A DNA stretch of 64,000 nt from Arthrobacter_J sp038199985 (GTDB lineage Bacteria > Actinomycetota > Actinomycetes > Actinomycetales > Micrococcaceae), in the NCBI GenBank assembly GCA_038199985.1, contig JBBPYK010000013.1, positions 43,322-107,321 of the forward strand. Direction: 5' to 3'. The translations under genes were made by a program, and so were the position numbers. The notes beneath the pieces were generated by a model. It was not told the DNA's origin. It did no database searches and saw only the letters and a list, made by a program, of their open reading frames with translations. Below, one piece after another: positions 43,777 through 52,169 of this stretch (the first letter of the stretch is position 1; each line of letters begins with the position of its first letter).

Positions 43777-45150
43777 GTGACCGTGTCCCGCCAGAGAATT
43801 AACGCAGTCACAAGACGCGCCTTAAGTGCCGTCGTCGTGCTGGTTCTTTTGGGTACCTGGTCCGCGGCTCCGGCACGTGCTGCCGATGATATCCGCAGCA
43901 AGGAGTACTGGCTCAAGGACTACGGGATCACGGAAGCGTGGAAGACGTCCAAGGGAAAGGGCGTCAAAGTTGCTGTCATCGACAGCGGTGTGGATGGTAG
44001 CCACCCGGATCTAAAGGGTGCTGTTATTGGCGGGACAGATGTTTCCGGGGTCGGTGCCGCAGATGGACAGCAGGGCATTGGCAAAACACCGGAGCACGGC
44101 ACACTCGTTGCTTCGCTGCTCGCCGGGCGAGGGCACGTTGATAAAGGCCCTTCGGCATCGCCGTCCCCTAGCGCCAAACCAGACCCAATGGACCGCTACG
44201 GTCGCGGACCTGCTGGGATCGTCGGTGTTGCTCCGGAGGCAGAAATACTTGCAGTGTCGGCCTTCATCGGGCAGGACAATCCGGGTGGGATCAGCATTGA
44301 CGAACAGATTCCGACCGCCGTCCGGTGGGCAGTGGACCATGGTGCGCAAGTCATCAACATGTCTCTCGGCAGTACTTCCGCATCCTGGCCCAAGTCCTGG
44401 GACTCGGCTTTTTTGTACGCTGAACAGCACGACGTCGTCATCATCACGGCGGCTGGAAATCGTGGGGTGGGCATGGTGCAGGTTGGCGCGCCCGCAACTA
44501 TTCCGGGCGTTCTGGCCGTTGCCGGGCTAGATGTCAACGGCAGAGCGAGTTGGGACTCATCGTCTCAGGGCATCACCATCGGGGTTGCAGCGCCCGCCGA
44601 GAAGATCGTGGGAGCGCTGCCGGGAGGACTCTATGCCAACTGGTCCGGGACCTCGGGCGCCGCACCATTAGTAGCGGGCGTCGCTGCTCTGATCAGGGCT
44701 GAATATCCTGACATGTCCGCGGCGCAGGTTATCAATCGGATCATCACTACAGCTACCGACGCTGGCGTGCCGGGCCTTGACCCCATCTACGGATACGGAG
44801 TGCTCGATGCAGCTGCTGCGGTGACGGCACCGGTTCCAGTGGTGGCAGTGAACCCGCTCGGTACCATCAATGATTGGATCCGGGTCCATCGCCGCGGCGC
44901 CGTGCCAACACCCACCGCGGCGCAGCCGCCAGCTAAAGAAGGCAAGCCTGCCGAAGCGCTGGTGCCCGAACCTACCGTGCCAGCGGCCGTGGAACCGGCA
45001 TCGGAGCATTCCGGGCTGCCCGCGCTCATAGTTTTGGGTTTCGGTACGCTGATCGTTTTCATCGCCGGAGCGGGCGGATATCAGGTCTTTCAAGCACGCC
45101 GTCAAAGTGGTGAAACTCCCGCGGAGGAGGCCGAGGATGAGGCCTCGTGA
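43777..45150 (+). CDS. Membrane-anchored subtilisin-like (mycosin-like) serine protease
   Basis: A 457-residue exported S8 protease. The signal peptide is residues 1 to about 36 (ending APARAADD). The triad is Asp in AVIDSGVDGSHPDL, His in PEHGTLVASLLAG and Ser in WSGTSGAAPLVAGVAAL. A Pro/Ala/Glu-rich linker (about residues 375-410) leads to one membrane segment (ALIVLGFGTLIVFIAGAGGYQV) and a short acidic tail. This is the layout of type VII secretion mycosins, yet no ESX genes are nearby. It follows ppx by one base and may be in the same operon. Confidence 0.9.
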   Translation: MTVSRQRINAVTRRALSAVVVLVLLGTWSAAPARAADDIRSKEYWLKDYGITEAWKTSKGKGVKVAVIDSGVDGSHPDLKGAVIGGTDVSGVGAADGQQGIGKTPEHGTLVASLLAGRGHVDKGPSASPSPSAKPDPMDRYGRGPAGIVGVAPEAEILAVSAFIGQDNPGGISIDEQIPTAVRWAVDHGAQVINMSLGSTSASWPKSWDSAFLYAEQHDVVIITAAGNRGVGMVQVGAPATIPGVLAVAGLDVNGRASWDSSSQGITIGVAAPAEKIVGALPGGLYANWSGTSGAAPLVAGVAALIRAEYPDMSAAQVINRIITTATDAGVPGLDPIYGYGVLDAAAAVTAPVPVVAVNPLGTINDWIRVHRRGAVPTPTAAQPPAKEGKPAEALVPEPTVPAAVEPASEHSGLPALIVLGFGTLIVFIAGAGGYQVFQARRQSGETPAEEAEDEAS

Positions 45151-45155
45151 AGGTT

Positions 45156-45184
45156 TTCACAAAGTGAAGCGGCGCAGTTAGACT
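45156..45184 (+). promoter_or_regulatory. Promoter of ndh, leaderless
   Basis: TTCACA (45156-45161) and TAGACT (45179-45184) are 17 bases apart, a good match to a housekeeping promoter. The -10 box ends six bases before ATG 45191 and there is no ribosome-binding site, so transcription should begin at the start codon. Confidence 0.65.
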
Positions 45185-45190
45185 GGGGCC

Positions 45191-46636
45191 ATGGCATCCC
45201 ATCCTGAATTTATTGACCGTCCGCGCGTTCTTGTAGTCGGCGGCGGTTACGTCGGTCTGTATGTAGCGATGAACCTGCAGAAGAAGGTTCGGGCGCATGG
45301 TGGCATCGTGACCGTTGTGGACCCGGTTCCCTACATGACCTACCAGCCTTTTCTGCCTGAGGTAGCTGCCGGCAATATTGAGGCACGTCACGCTGTTGTT
45401 TCCCACCGCACCCACCTAGGCGCGAGTGAACTAATCAACGGTCGCGTTACCTCCATTGACCATGCCCAGCGCAAGGCAGTGGTGGCTCCCGTCGATGGTT
45501 CCGCTCCCTTTGAGCTCGGCTACCGCGATGTCGTGATTGCCGCTGGTTCGATCACCCGCACGTTCCCCATCAAGGGTTTGGCGGAACAGGGTATCGGCAT
45601 GAAATCCATTGAAGAGGCCGTTGCAGTCCGGAACAAGGTACTTGAGCGCATTGAAACAGCGTCCCTTCTCCAGGACGGCCCGGAACGTCGGCGGATGCTC
45701 ACATTCGTCGTCGTTGGCGGAGGATTCGCAGGTATCGAGACCATCGCCGAGATCGAGGACCTCGCACGAGCAACGGTGGCAAAGAACGATCGGTTGACGC
45801 ACGAAGATCTGCGCTTCGTTCTGGTTGAGGCCATGGGCCGGATCATGCCCGAGGTCACCGAAGCCCAGGCTCTCTGGGTTGTTGATCACCTTAGGTCGCG
45901 TGGTGTCCAAGTATTGCTCAATACCTCACTTGCGAACGCTGAAGGAGGGTTGCTGCAACTCATCAACATGCCGGACAAATCCGCTGCGGACGAGTTCGAA
46001 TCGGACACTCTGATCTGGACTGCCGGAGTCCAGGCGAACCCAATGGTTCGGTCCACCGATTTCCCCATCGACGATCGCGGACGTGTCCGCGCCAACGCAG
46101 AATTGCGTATTACGGGCGATGACGGCCCCATCGACGGCGCTTGGGCTGCGGGGGACGTATCTGCCGTGCCGGACCTCACCGGAGGCGGTGTGGGCGGATT
46201 CTGTGTACCGAACGCCCAGCACGCGGTGCGACAGGCCAAGCGCCTCGCCGCGAACCTCTATGCCGAGCGCTACGGCGTGGGCAGGGTTGCTGAGTACAAG
46301 CACAAGAACCTCGGTGCGGTAGCCGGGTTCGGTGTGTACAAGGGCGTAGCTAACATCATGGGCATCAAACTTCGGGGTGTTCTCGCCTGGGCCGCACACC
46401 GCGGCTACCACGGCATGGCAATGCCCACCTTTGAGCGGAAGTTTCGCGTGCTCTCAGGGTGGTTCTCCAGCTTCCTCTTCCGCCGCGACACCACGCAGAT
46501 CATGGACCTGCAAACGCCGCGCCGGCAATTTGAAGAGGCCGCTACTCCCAAGCCAAAGCCAGCCGCTCAGGAAGCTCCTGCAACCACGCAGGAGTCCGCT
46601 GATCGCCGGACCGCGGAGAAGCAGCCCGCGAACTAG
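45191..46636 (+). CDS. ndh: Type II NADH:quinone dehydrogenase
   Basis: A 481-residue single-subunit, non-proton-pumping NADH dehydrogenase. Two dinucleotide-binding motifs are present: VVGGGYVGLYVAMNLQKK for FAD and VVVGGGFAGIETIAEIEDL for NADH. TLIWTAGVQANP and GGVGGFCVPNAQHAVRQAKRLA are the other conserved parts, and an amphipathic C-terminal region (SGWFSSFLFRRDT) should bind the membrane. A 50-residue Pro/Ala/Glu-rich tail is extra. It is followed by a terminator and starts at a leaderless ATG. Confidence 0.94.
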   Translation: MASHPEFIDRPRVLVVGGGYVGLYVAMNLQKKVRAHGGIVTVVDPVPYMTYQPFLPEVAAGNIEARHAVVSHRTHLGASELINGRVTSIDHAQRKAVVAPVDGSAPFELGYRDVVIAAGSITRTFPIKGLAEQGIGMKSIEEAVAVRNKVLERIETASLLQDGPERRRMLTFVVVGGGFAGIETIAEIEDLARATVAKNDRLTHEDLRFVLVEAMGRIMPEVTEAQALWVVDHLRSRGVQVLLNTSLANAEGGLLQLINMPDKSAADEFESDTLIWTAGVQANPMVRSTDFPIDDRGRVRANAELRITGDDGPIDGAWAAGDVSAVPDLTGGGVGGFCVPNAQHAVRQAKRLAANLYAERYGVGRVAEYKHKNLGAVAGFGVYKGVANIMGIKLRGVLAWAAHRGYHGMAMPTFERKFRVLSGWFSSFLFRRDTTQIMDLQTPRRQFEEAATPKPKPAAQEAPATTQESADRRTAEKQPAN

Positions 46637-46650
46637 TAGCACCAAGTGTT

Positions 46651-46688
46651 CGACGGCGGCTGGAGCGATCCCGCCGCCGTCGGCTTTT
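46651..46688 (+). terminator. Terminator after ndh
   Basis: A 10-bp stem pairs CGACGGCGGC (46651-46660) with GCCGCCGTCG (46673-46682), followed by GCTTTT. It separates ndh from the tRNA gene. Confidence 0.85.
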
Positions 46689-46729
46689 AACCATGGATTC
46701 ATCGCGTATTCTGGGAGATGCACTTCGCG

Positions 46730-46805
46730 GCCCCAGTAGCCCAATGGCAGAGGCAGGAGATTTAAAATCTTCACAGTGTGGGTTCGAGTCCCATCTGGGG
46801 CACCA
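46730..46805 (+). tRNA. tRNA with UAA anticodon (tRNA-Leu), short variable loop
   Basis: A complete cloverleaf. The acceptor stem GCCCCAG/CTGGGGC is perfect, then A73 and an encoded CCA. The D arm has a three-bp stem and contains GG. The anticodon stem GGAGA/TCTTC holds the loop TTTAAAA with anticodon TAA. The T arm is GTGGG-TTCGAGT-CCCAT. The variable loop is only five bases (ACAGT), whereas tRNA-Leu normally has a long variable arm. The anticodon predicts decoding of the rare leucine codon UUA. Confidence 0.88.
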
Positions 46806-46897
46806 TTGACGCACATGGAATCTTCAGGACGACTTGTCCGTTGTCATTGATAGACTTATTCAGACGTTTCACCCCTTAGATGAAGGACACATAGCAC

Positions 46898-47749
46898 ATG
46901 GCAACTGGCGGTAACCCTGTCTTCAACGGCAAGAACTTCCGCGCCCAGACCCGGGGCGGAAACTACTCTCAGGGCGGTCTGGCTCAGGGTGCCCCTGAAT
47001 CCATGTCGGCACAGCAACTTCAGGACATGTACAACGGTCCGTCAGCGGGCCCAACTGACACTGGGCGCATGACCTTCGACGACGTCATCGTCAAGACGCT
47101 GGCCTGCATTGGCATGGTGCTCGTCGGTGCTGCAATCCCGGCGTTCATTGTGCCTCAGTACGCAATGGTTCTCATGATCGTTGGGGTCGTTGGCGGACTC
47201 GTGTTGGGTCTCGTCAACGCATTCAAGCGCGAGCCCGTCCCCGCACTGATTCTGGCCTACGCCGGCCTCGAAGGTCTCTTCCTCGGCGCGCTGACCATGT
47301 TCCTCGAAGCGCAGTTCCCCAACATCGCGCTGCAGGCAATCTTGGGAACGCTCTCCGTTTTCGCGGTCACGCTGTTGCTGTTCCGCAGTGGCAAGGTACG
47401 GGCCACCCCCAAGGCCATGAAGTTCTTCATGATCGCGATCATTGGCTACGGCGTCTTCAGCCTCGTCAACATGGGTCTGATGATCTTTGGCGGCGTTAGC
47501 GATCCATGGGGAGTCCGTGGCATGGATATACCGGGCACCAACATTCCGTTCGGTGTGGTGATCGGTCTGTTTGCGATTGGTCTGGCCGCGTTTTCCCTCA
47601 TCATTGACTTCACGTCAATTTCCGAGGGCGTCAAAAATGGTGCGCCGCGTCGCTACTCCTGGTCGGCGGCCTTCGGCCTCACGGTCACACTGATCTGGTT
47701 GTACGTGGAGATCATCCGCCTCCTCGCCATCTTGCGCGGCAACGACTAG
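46898..47749 (+). CDS. Bax inhibitor-1/YccA family membrane protein
   Basis: A 283-residue membrane protein with seven hydrophobic segments after a Gly/Gln-rich N-terminus of about 55 residues. GLVNAFKREPVPALILAYAGLEGLFLGALTMFLE and the C-terminal FGLTVTLIWLYVEIIRLLAILRG are characteristic. The family contains pH-gated calcium-leak proteins and protease modulators; its job in actinobacteria is unclear. AAGGA precedes ATG 46898. A terminator at 47768-47796 follows. Confidence 0.9.
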   Translation: MATGGNPVFNGKNFRAQTRGGNYSQGGLAQGAPESMSAQQLQDMYNGPSAGPTDTGRMTFDDVIVKTLACIGMVLVGAAIPAFIVPQYAMVLMIVGVVGGLVLGLVNAFKREPVPALILAYAGLEGLFLGALTMFLEAQFPNIALQAILGTLSVFAVTLLLFRSGKVRATPKAMKFFMIAIIGYGVFSLVNMGLMIFGGVSDPWGVRGMDIPGTNIPFGVVIGLFAIGLAAFSLIIDFTSISEGVKNGAPRRYSWSAAFGLTVTLIWLYVEIIRLLAILRGND

Positions 47750-47767
47750 CAGCTCATGAGCCATTGT

Positions 47768-47804
47768 GAGGGCCTCTGACTACGGTCGGAGGCCCTCGCC
47801 TTTT
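47768..47804 (+). terminator. Terminator after the Bax inhibitor-1 gene
   Basis: GAGGGCCTC (47768-47776) pairs with GAGGCCCTC (47788-47796), and GCCTTTTAA follows. Confidence 0.85.
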
Positions 47805-47853
47805 AATCGGCGGAGGGAAATCTGGACACCATCGGATGTGGAAAGATTGACCC

Positions 47854-49047
47854 ATGAGACGCCCCAACAGTCGTCATAACTCTCCGCTGGCCTTCCAGCG
47901 ATCCATGGTCAAGTCATCGTCGGAGAATGCGTCGGAGGATGTGCCTTATGCGCTGCGGGTTTCGGCTGCGTGGGCCTGGCGCGTCGGCCTGATTCTCGTG
48001 GTCTCTGGGATCCTCACCTGGTTGCTCAGCAAGGTCTCACTGATCATCATCCCGCTCATGGTCGCGGGACTATTGGCGGGTCTGCTCTCGCCGGTGACGG
48101 CAATAATGCGGAGAAACCGTATTCCCGGCTCCCTGGCTGTCACCATCACCGTCCTTGGATTCCTCGGCATCATCGTGGGCGGGTTGTCGTTGGTGGGGCA
48201 AGAACTGGTCCGAGGGTTCGCCGACCTTAGAGACCAAACGATTGAGGGAGTCAACAAAGCTGAGCGGTGGTTATCGGATGGACCACTGCATCTCACCACC
48301 GACCAGATCGGAAATTACGCCAAGGACATCGGCGAGGCGGCGCAATCCAACAGCAGCACCATAGTCTCCGGTGCACTCTCTTTCGGAAGTACTGCAGGCC
48401 AGATGGCGGCCGGGTCACTTCTCACCGTGTTTGCCCTCATCTTTTTCCTACTGGAGGGGAACCGGATCTGGGCTTTCGCCGTTGGACTCATGCCGCGAAA
48501 AGCACGAGCAGCCACCGACGGTGCAGGACGCAAAGGGTGGGTGTCCATGGTGCACTACGTTCGCACGCAGATATTTGTGGCGTTCATTGACGCCGTCGGT
48601 ATAGGGGCGGGGGCCGCAATCATTGGTGTGCCGCTGGCGCTTCCCGTGACGGTGCTGGTCTTTATCGGCTCTTTCATCCCCATCGTCGGTGCCCTCTTTA
48701 CCGGCTTTCTCGTCGTCGTCTTGGCTCTTGTGGCGAACGGCTGGGTAAACGCATTGATCATGCTTGCGATAGTTTTGGTGGTACAGCAGATCGAGGGCCA
48801 CATCCTTCAGCCACTCGTGATCGGCAAGGCAGTTGCGCTCCACCCACTCGCAGTCGTCCTGGCCGTAGCCGCCGGATCCCTCCTTGCAGGGAGTCCCGGG
48901 GCACTCTTCTCGGTACCATTGTTGGCAATCGTCAACACCATGGTCCGGTACATCGCAACCCGCCAGTGGGAATCTGATCCCGCGCTGGGTGCGCCGCCGA
49001 GCAGAGCCGAACTCATACAGGACAATCACAGCGAGGCCACCCCATGA
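47854..49047 (+). CDS. AI-2E family transporter
   Basis: A 397-residue membrane protein with about eight hydrophobic segments and a central soluble loop (RDQTIEGVNKAERWLSDGPLH...). ALPVTVLVFIGSFIPIVGALFTGFLVVVLALVANGW and QIEGHILQPLVIGKAVALHPLAVVLAV are the family signatures. Characterised relatives are linked to autoinducer export or Na+/H+ exchange, so the substrate is open. ATG 47908 is an alternative start. Its stop overlaps ilvA by ATGA. Confidence 0.9.
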   Translation: MRRPNSRHNSPLAFQRSMVKSSSENASEDVPYALRVSAAWAWRVGLILVVSGILTWLLSKVSLIIIPLMVAGLLAGLLSPVTAIMRRNRIPGSLAVTITVLGFLGIIVGGLSLVGQELVRGFADLRDQTIEGVNKAERWLSDGPLHLTTDQIGNYAKDIGEAAQSNSSTIVSGALSFGSTAGQMAAGSLLTVFALIFFLLEGNRIWAFAVGLMPRKARAATDGAGRKGWVSMVHYVRTQIFVAFIDAVGIGAGAAIIGVPLALPVTVLVFIGSFIPIVGALFTGFLVVVLALVANGWVNALIMLAIVLVVQQIEGHILQPLVIGKAVALHPLAVVLAVAAGSLLAGSPGALFSVPLLAIVNTMVRYIATRQWESDPALGAPPSRAELIQDNHSEATP

Positions 49048-50291
49048 CACCATCGTCGCAACCACAGCTGCCAGTAACGCTCAAAGACATTGAGGCTGCC
49101 CGGACGCGACTGGAGGGTGTCATTGCCAACACTCCGATCGAGATTTCACGAGCACTGGGACGTCAGCTCGGATCCGATGTCTTTCTCAAATGTGAAAATC
49201 TGCAACGCGCAGGTTCGTTCAAGCTTCGCGGTGCCTACAACCGGATGTCTCAGCTCTCCGACGAAGAGAAGTCCCGCGGTGTCGTAGCCGCCTCAGCAGG
49301 GAACCACGCTCAGGGTGTGGCGGTTGCCGCCAGTCGCCTCGGCATAAGTGCCCGGATCTATATGCCGCTGGGTGTGGCACTTCCCAAACTGGCCGCAACC
49401 CGCAGCCACGGAGCGGAAGTTCTTCTGCACGGACACACCGTTGATGAGGCGCTGGCGGAAGCGCACCGTTACGCCGAAGAATCCGGAGCTGTCGTAGTAC
49501 ATCCCTTTGATCACGCCGACGTCGTGGCGGGGCAGGGAACAATCGGGCTGGAAATCCTTGAACAGGTGCCCAACGTTGACACCATTCTCACCGGTGTGGG
49601 CGGAGGAGGACTGCTGGCTGGCGTTGCCGTGGCCGTCAAGGAACGGGCCCGCCAACTCGGCCGCGAGATCAAAATCATTGGAGTCCAAGCTGAGAACGCT
49701 GCTGCCTACCCGCCGTCGCTCGCTGCCGACGCCCTGGTACCGCTGAACCGGGTGTCGACCATCGCGGACGGGATTGCTGTCGGCAGGCCGGGACAGATCC
49801 CGTTCTCCATCATCAAGGAACTGGTCGACGACGTCGTGACAGTCAGTGAGGACGCGCTGGCCCGAGCCCTCGTCTTTCTGCTTGAGCGTGCCAAGCTCGT
49901 CGTCGAACCTGCCGGTGCTGTTGGAGTCGCGGCAATCATGGAAGGAACGATCAAGGACACCGGCAACACGGCAGTCATTCTCACCGGCGGCAACGTGGAT
50001 CCCATGCTGATGCTCAAAGTCATCCAGCGGGGTCTGGCCGCAGCTGGCCGGTTCTTGGTGGTGCGCATCCTCCTGGACGATAGACCAGGATCCCTGGCAA
50101 CGATCTCGCAGATCATCGCAGATTCGGACGCGAACGTCACTGGGGTGGATCACAACCGCGTGGGTGGCTCCATCAGCATGGGCGACGTCGCCATCACCAT
50201 CAACATGGAAACGAAAGGCGATGAGCACTGCGAGCTGGTGCTGGGAAACCTGCGCGCAGCCGGATTCCGCCCTGTCGTGGTTCACGGATAA
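49044..50291 (+). CDS. ilvA: Threonine ammonia-lyase
   Basis: A 415-residue PLP enzyme that deaminates threonine to 2-oxobutyrate, the first step toward isoleucine. The PLP lysine is in ENLQRAGSFKLRGAYNRM. SAGNHAQGVAVAASRLG and GVGGGGLLAGVAVAVK are the phosphate-binding loops. A single ACT-like domain (FLVVRILLDDRPGSLATISQIIADSDANV) is at the C-terminus. The shorter form with one such domain is found in both catabolic and biosynthetic enzymes. It overlaps the AI-2E gene by four bases. Confidence 0.93.
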   Translation: MTPSSQPQLPVTLKDIEAARTRLEGVIANTPIEISRALGRQLGSDVFLKCENLQRAGSFKLRGAYNRMSQLSDEEKSRGVVAASAGNHAQGVAVAASRLGISARIYMPLGVALPKLAATRSHGAEVLLHGHTVDEALAEAHRYAEESGAVVVHPFDHADVVAGQGTIGLEILEQVPNVDTILTGVGGGGLLAGVAVAVKERARQLGREIKIIGVQAENAAAYPPSLAADALVPLNRVSTIADGIAVGRPGQIPFSIIKELVDDVVTVSEDALARALVFLLERAKLVVEPAGAVGVAAIMEGTIKDTGNTAVILTGGNVDPMLMLKVIQRGLAAAGRFLVVRILLDDRPGSLATISQIIADSDANVTGVDHNRVGGSISMGDVAITINMETKGDEHCELVLGNLRAAGFRPVVVHG

Positions 50292-50294
50292 ACG

Positions 50295-50909
50295 ATGCTC
50301 GCAACCCGTGCACGACAGGGGCTGGCGACCGTTGCGCTTTTCGCGGCGGTCCTGGTGGCGTGTTTTGTCCTCGACCAGCTCAGCAACAGGTACTTCACAC
50401 GTTTGTTGTCGGTAGACCCGCGAGACCTCGACGGGCTGGACGGAATTGTGTTTGCACCGCTCCTGCATGCCGATGCAGCTCATCTAACCAGCAACATTTT
50501 TCCACTGGTAATCTTCGGATTTCTGACGTTCCTCGACGGCGCCCGGCGTTTTACCCTCGCGGTCGCCATGAGCTGGGGCGCTTCAGGTCTTGGTGCGTGG
50601 CTCTTCGGATTCGGTCCCACCATAGGTGCCTCCGGCGTCATCTTCGGCCTGTTTGCCTACCTGCTGGCCCGTGGCTTCTACAACCGGAACTGGAAACAGA
50701 TAGCTCTCGCCGCAGTCCTGTTCATCGTTTACGGGTCAATCCTCTGGGGCGTCCTGCCGCTGGGAAACAGCGGAATCTCGTGGCAGGCGCATCTTTTCGG
50801 TGCCTTGGGAGGGCTTGCTGCCGCCATCCTACTCCGGCAACAACGCCGCCACGCTCAACGCGCAGATACGACAAAGGGCGAGCCCAAAGGCTCGCCCTTC
50901 ACCTCGTGA
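50295..50909 (+). CDS. Rhomboid family intramembrane serine protease
   Basis: A 204-residue membrane protein with six hydrophobic segments. The catalytic serine is in GASGVIFGLFAYL (GxSG) and the catalytic histidine in QAHLFGALGGLAAA, the expected pair. LLHADAAHLTSNIFPLVIFG contains the conserved H-x-x-x-N of segment 2. The substrate is unknown. A strong hairpin lies within its last codons, so the end of the gene doubles as a terminator. It follows ilvA by three bases. Confidence 0.92.
   Translation: MLATRARQGLATVALFAAVLVACFVLDQLSNRYFTRLLSVDPRDLDGLDGIVFAPLLHADAAHLTSNIFPLVIFGFLTFLDGARRFTLAVAMSWGASGLGAWLFGFGPTIGASGVIFGLFAYLLARGFYNRNWKQIALAAVLFIVYGSILWGVLPLGNSGISWQAHLFGALGGLAAAILLRQQRRHAQRADTTKGEPKGSPFTS
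50874..50899. terminator. Hairpin inside the end of the rhomboid gene
   Basis: A perfect 11-bp stem pairs 50874-50884 with 50889-50899 around CAAA. It lies before the rhomboid stop codon and just beyond the convergent greA stop. It encodes the GEPKGSPF region of the rhomboid protein while also suiting termination for both genes. Confidence 0.65.
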
Positions 50910-50912
50910 TGG

Positions 50913-51404
50913 TCAGCTTGAGTAAGGCGTGGCGGAAATGATTTCCACCGGGATCTCACTTCCATTCGGGGCCGTGTACATCAGCTTGTCCCCAGCCTTG
51001 GCGCCATGAATGGCTGCTCCCAGAGGAGATTTTTCGCTGTAGACGTCCATATCGGTGTCCCCGGCTACTTCACGGCTACCCAACAGGAACGTTTCCTTGT
51101 CTCCTGCAATGAGCGCGACCACTTGCATGCCGGGCTCAACGATGCCGTCGTCCGCAGGGGCCTCACCAACGTGGGCGTTCCTGAGTAGCTGTGTGAGCTG
51201 CCGGATGCGGGCCTCTGATTTGCCCTGCTCTTCCTTGGCTGCGTGGTAGCCACCGTTTTCTTTGAGGTCTCCCTCGGAGCGGGCCTGCTCAATGCGGGCA
51301 ACGATCTCAGTACGACCCATGCCGGACAGTTCATCCAGCTCAGCCTTGAGGCGGTTGTAGGACTCCTGAGTGAGCCAGGCGACTGGTGCGCTGTTGGTGG
51401 ACAC
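50913..51404 (-). CDS. greA: Transcription elongation factor GreA
   Basis: A 163-residue factor that lets stalled RNA polymerase cleave its backtracked transcript. The N-terminal coiled coil (YNRLKAELDELSGMGRTEIVARIEQARSEGDLKENGGYHAAKEEQ) carries the acidic tip (EGDLKEN) used for catalysis. The C-terminal globular domain includes YSEKSPLGAAIHGAKAGD. GTG 51404 has AAGGAG before it. The upstream leader includes the nested hairpins at 51500-51549. Confidence 0.95.
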   Translation of the reverse strand: MSTNSAPVAWLTQESYNRLKAELDELSGMGRTEIVARIEQARSEGDLKENGGYHAAKEEQGKSEARIRQLTQLLRNAHVGEAPADDGIVEPGMQVVALIAGDKETFLLGSREVAGDTDMDVYSEKSPLGAAIHGAKAGDKLMYTAPNGSEIPVEIISATPYSS

Positions 51405-51487
51405 GGCATCTCCTTAGATACTTCCGGGCCACAGGGCGTGGCTCAGCAATGACAGTTTCCAGTTGTTGGATTTCCGAGTGAATGGTC

Positions 51488-51549
51488 CAACAAACAAGAA
51501 CCCCGCCAGCGGTGATCAATTTTCTTCTTGATCACCAGAAGGGCGGGGT
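51488..51549 (-). terminator. Nested hairpin between the DUF4307 gene and greA
   Basis: An outer eight-bp stem (51500-51507 with 51542-51549) and an inner nine-bp stem (GGTGATCAA 51511-51519 with TTGATCACC 51528-51536) form a long hairpin. On the minus strand it is followed by TTCTTGTTTGTT, a T-rich stretch, as in an intrinsic terminator of the DUF4307 gene. It could equally be an attenuator in the greA leader. Confidence 0.7.
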
Positions 51550-51631
51550 ACAACGTATTTGATTCATTGTAGTCATTACCGCGACATAACCCAATATGGG
51601 AATAGTGCTGCGCGTTGGGCGAAGAATGAAC

Positions 51632-52120
51632 TCAGGCGGGTGTATCGAGTATCCAGCATGAGTCGATCCCACCGCTCACACCGGGCGATTCCAAGCGCAA
51701 CTGCGTACGGTGCGCCGTCGTCTGTTCATTTGAGGGCCCGATGGTGACGGTCTTCCAACCGACAATGGCGTAATTAGCGCTCAAAACGGAGACAGCGCAT
51801 TCAACCGTTGCATCCGGAGCTTTTGTCACCTGATAATCCACGATGGCGTGCAGATCATCAGTGCCAATGGAAAAGCCGACATCCTGAGTGCTCACGGGCT
51901 TGAGTGCAAACAGTGCGGTGAACACGCCAGTCAGCACAATCGTGAGGCCCAGGGCTACGATGATGCTGATCTTTTTGGTGCGCGAGGACAGCCCCGGCTT
52001 GGGCGCTCCGTACCGATTCGCTAATCTGGTAACGGGAGCGCCGGCAGCGTCTTCCTGCGCGGACGAATTGTCATCGACTATGGACGATTCGTTTGATGCG
52101 GGGGTCTGCTCGGTACTCAT
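51632..52120 (-). CDS. DUF4307 membrane protein
   Basis: A 162-residue protein. Residues 1-45 are hydrophilic and include RYGAPKPGLSSRTKK, the conserved start of the DUF4307 domain. One membrane segment follows (IIVALGLTIVLTGVFTALFAL), then an external beta-rich domain (VDYQVTKAPDATVECAVSVLSANYAIVGWK) with two cysteines, the second near the end (DSCWI). The function is unknown. It is regularly found divergent from mca, as here, suggesting a tie to mycothiol metabolism. Confidence 0.87.
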   Translation of the reverse strand: MSTEQTPASNESSIVDDNSSAQEDAAGAPVTRLANRYGAPKPGLSSRTKKISIIVALGLTIVLTGVFTALFALKPVSTQDVGFSIGTDDLHAIVDYQVTKAPDATVECAVSVLSANYAIVGWKTVTIGPSNEQTTAHRTQLRLESPGVSGGIDSCWILDTPA

Positions 52121-52169
52121 ACCGGCATTTTATCGTCTTTGTCTCGTATAGCCATTTCAGGAGCCACTC

